Part shown: piece after piece, positions 5,092-5,885 of the stretch
Position numbering within the stretch: the first letter of the stretch is position 1
How the letters are laid out: each line of letters begins with the position of its first letter
NCBI GenBank assembly: GCA_017407885.1
Contig: JAFQVU010000110.1
Location: forward strand, 1 to 5,885
Length of the DNA: 5,885 nucleotides
Source of the DNA: Clostridia bacterium
GTDB lineage: Bacteria; Bacillota_A; Clostridia; Oscillospirales; CAG-272
Direction of reading: 5' to 3'
Notes under the pieces: model-generated
The model's database searches: none
Told to the model about the DNA's origin: nothing
What the model saw: only the letters and a program-made list of their open reading frames with translations
Position numbers and translations under genes: made by a program

Positions 5092-5885
5092 ATGGCTAGA
5101 GAATTCCCGCTTGAAAGAACCCGTAATATCGGTATCATGGCTCATATCGACGCTGGTAAAACCACAACGACTGAGCGTATACTCTTCTACACGGGTGTAA
5201 ACTACAAGATGGGCGAGACTCACGACGGCGGCGCGACCATGGACTGGATGGCTCAGGAGCAGGAGCGCGGTATCACAATTACCTCTGCTGCTACCACTTG
5301 CTTCTGGCAGAACCATCGTATCAATATTATTGATACCCCCGGCCACGTTGACTTTACCGTTGAGGTTGAAAGATCTCTCCGTGTACTCGACGGCTCGGTT
5401 ACCGTTCTTTGTGCAAAGGGCGGTGTTGAACCTCAATCCGAAACCGTTTGGAGACAAGCGGATAAGTACAAGGTTCCGAGAATGTGCTATGTCAACAAGA
5501 TGGACATCATGGGCGCGAATTTCTATCGCGTCGTTGACATGATTAAAGACCGTCTTAAAGCTAACGCGGTTCCGATTCAATTGCCTATCGGCGCGGAAGC
5601 AGACTTCAAGGGCATCATCGACCTCGTTAAGATGAAGGCTTACTATTATCTTGACGACCTCGGACAGAATATCGAAGAACGCGATATTCCTGCTGATTTG
5701 AAAGACAAAGCTGATGAATACCATCAAGCACTCATCGAGGCAGTTGCCGAATTCGATGAATCGCTTATGGAACTTTGGCTTATGGGCGAAGAATTGCCGA
5801 TGGACGACGTTAAGAAGGCAATCCGTGCGGCTACCATCGCTAACAAGATGGTTCCCGTTGTTTGCGGTACTTCTTATAAGAACAA
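5092..5885 (+). CDS. fusA: Elongation factor G (partial, N-terminal 264 residues)
   Basis: The gene runs off the right edge, so only the G domain and part of its insert are visible out of roughly 690-700 residues. EF-G is the GTPase that drives tRNA-mRNA translocation and, with ribosome recycling factor, ribosome splitting. The GTP-binding motifs are all present: AHIDAGKT (G1, 17-24), ERGITI in switch I (58-63), DTPGH (G3, 81-85), NKMD (G4, 135-138) and a G5-like GTS (259-261). The stretch [19 protein letters not shown] (106-124) is typical of clostridial EF-G. The start is set by AAAGGAG (5079-5085) six bases before ATG, 33 bases after rpsG. Context in the str operon supports the housekeeping EF-G rather than an EF-G2 or tetracycline-resistance paralogue. 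tuf may follow outside the window. Confidence 0.99.
   Translation, partial: MAREFPLERTRNIGIMAHIDAGKTTTTERILFYTGVNYKMGETHDGGATMDWMAQEQERGITITSAATTCFWQNHRINIIDTPGHVDFTVEVERSLRVLDGSVTVLCAKGGVEPQSETVWRQADKYKVPRMCYVNKMDIMGANFYRVVDMIKDRLKANAVPIQLPIGAEADFKGIIDLVKMKAYYYLDDLGQNIEERDIPADLKDKADEYHQALIEAVAEFDESLMELWLMGEELPMDDVKKAIRAATIANKMVPVVCGTSYKN

Noticed and set aside
5068..5727. 219-codon minus-strand open frame
   Set aside because: It is antisense to fusA, whose GTPase motifs are unambiguous. It has no independent support.

Overview
The window looks like a chromosomal segment from a low-to-mid GC Firmicute, most likely a clostridium of the Ruminococcaceae/Oscillospiraceae type. Supporting signs are strong AGGAGG-type ribosome binding sites, a 137-residue ribosomal protein S12 carrying the 13-residue insertion seen in Firmicutes relative to E. 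coli, a RecD2-type helicase, and an EF-G with a clostridial-looking G domain. The lineage call is from recognition by eye, not from a search.

Layout. Two divergent transcription units are separated by about 320 bases. Leftward (minus strand, from about 3622 down to 83): a small protein with one membrane segment, then recD2, then a comF-family phosphoribosyltransferase gene, all overlapping head to tail. A 53-codon open reading frame follows 46 bases further on, with a good ribosome binding site that sits inside an inverted repeat. Rightward (plus strand, from about 3859 to the right edge): the head of the str operon, rpsL (S12), rpsG (S7) and the first 264 codons of fusA (EF-G), which runs off the window.

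The divergent gap holds a near-ideal promoter for rpsL: a distal UP-like A/T block, TTGACT, a 17-base spacer, and an extended -10 TGTTATAAT. The predicted transcript begins with a two-tier stem-loop (about 3858-3913) before a perfect Shine-Dalgarno. The leftward promoter is less clear; a TATAAT is present without a good -35. rpsL and rpsG are separated by a long 227-base spacer that contains several possible hairpins and no convincing gene.

How the genes work together: rpsL, rpsG and fusA make parts of the 30S decoding and head region and the translocation factor, which are classically co-expressed. The leftward group pairs a DNA repair helicase with a protein family linked to DNA uptake and DNA metabolism; the tight overlaps imply coupled translation.

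This is mainly a housekeeping region. I did not find a defence system, mobile element, CRISPR array or tRNA. The items most worth a second look are the structured rpsL leader, an arginine in S12 at the position where Lys-to-Arg gives streptomycin resistance in other bacteria, the long rpsL-rpsG spacer, and the unannotated-looking small reading frame after comF.
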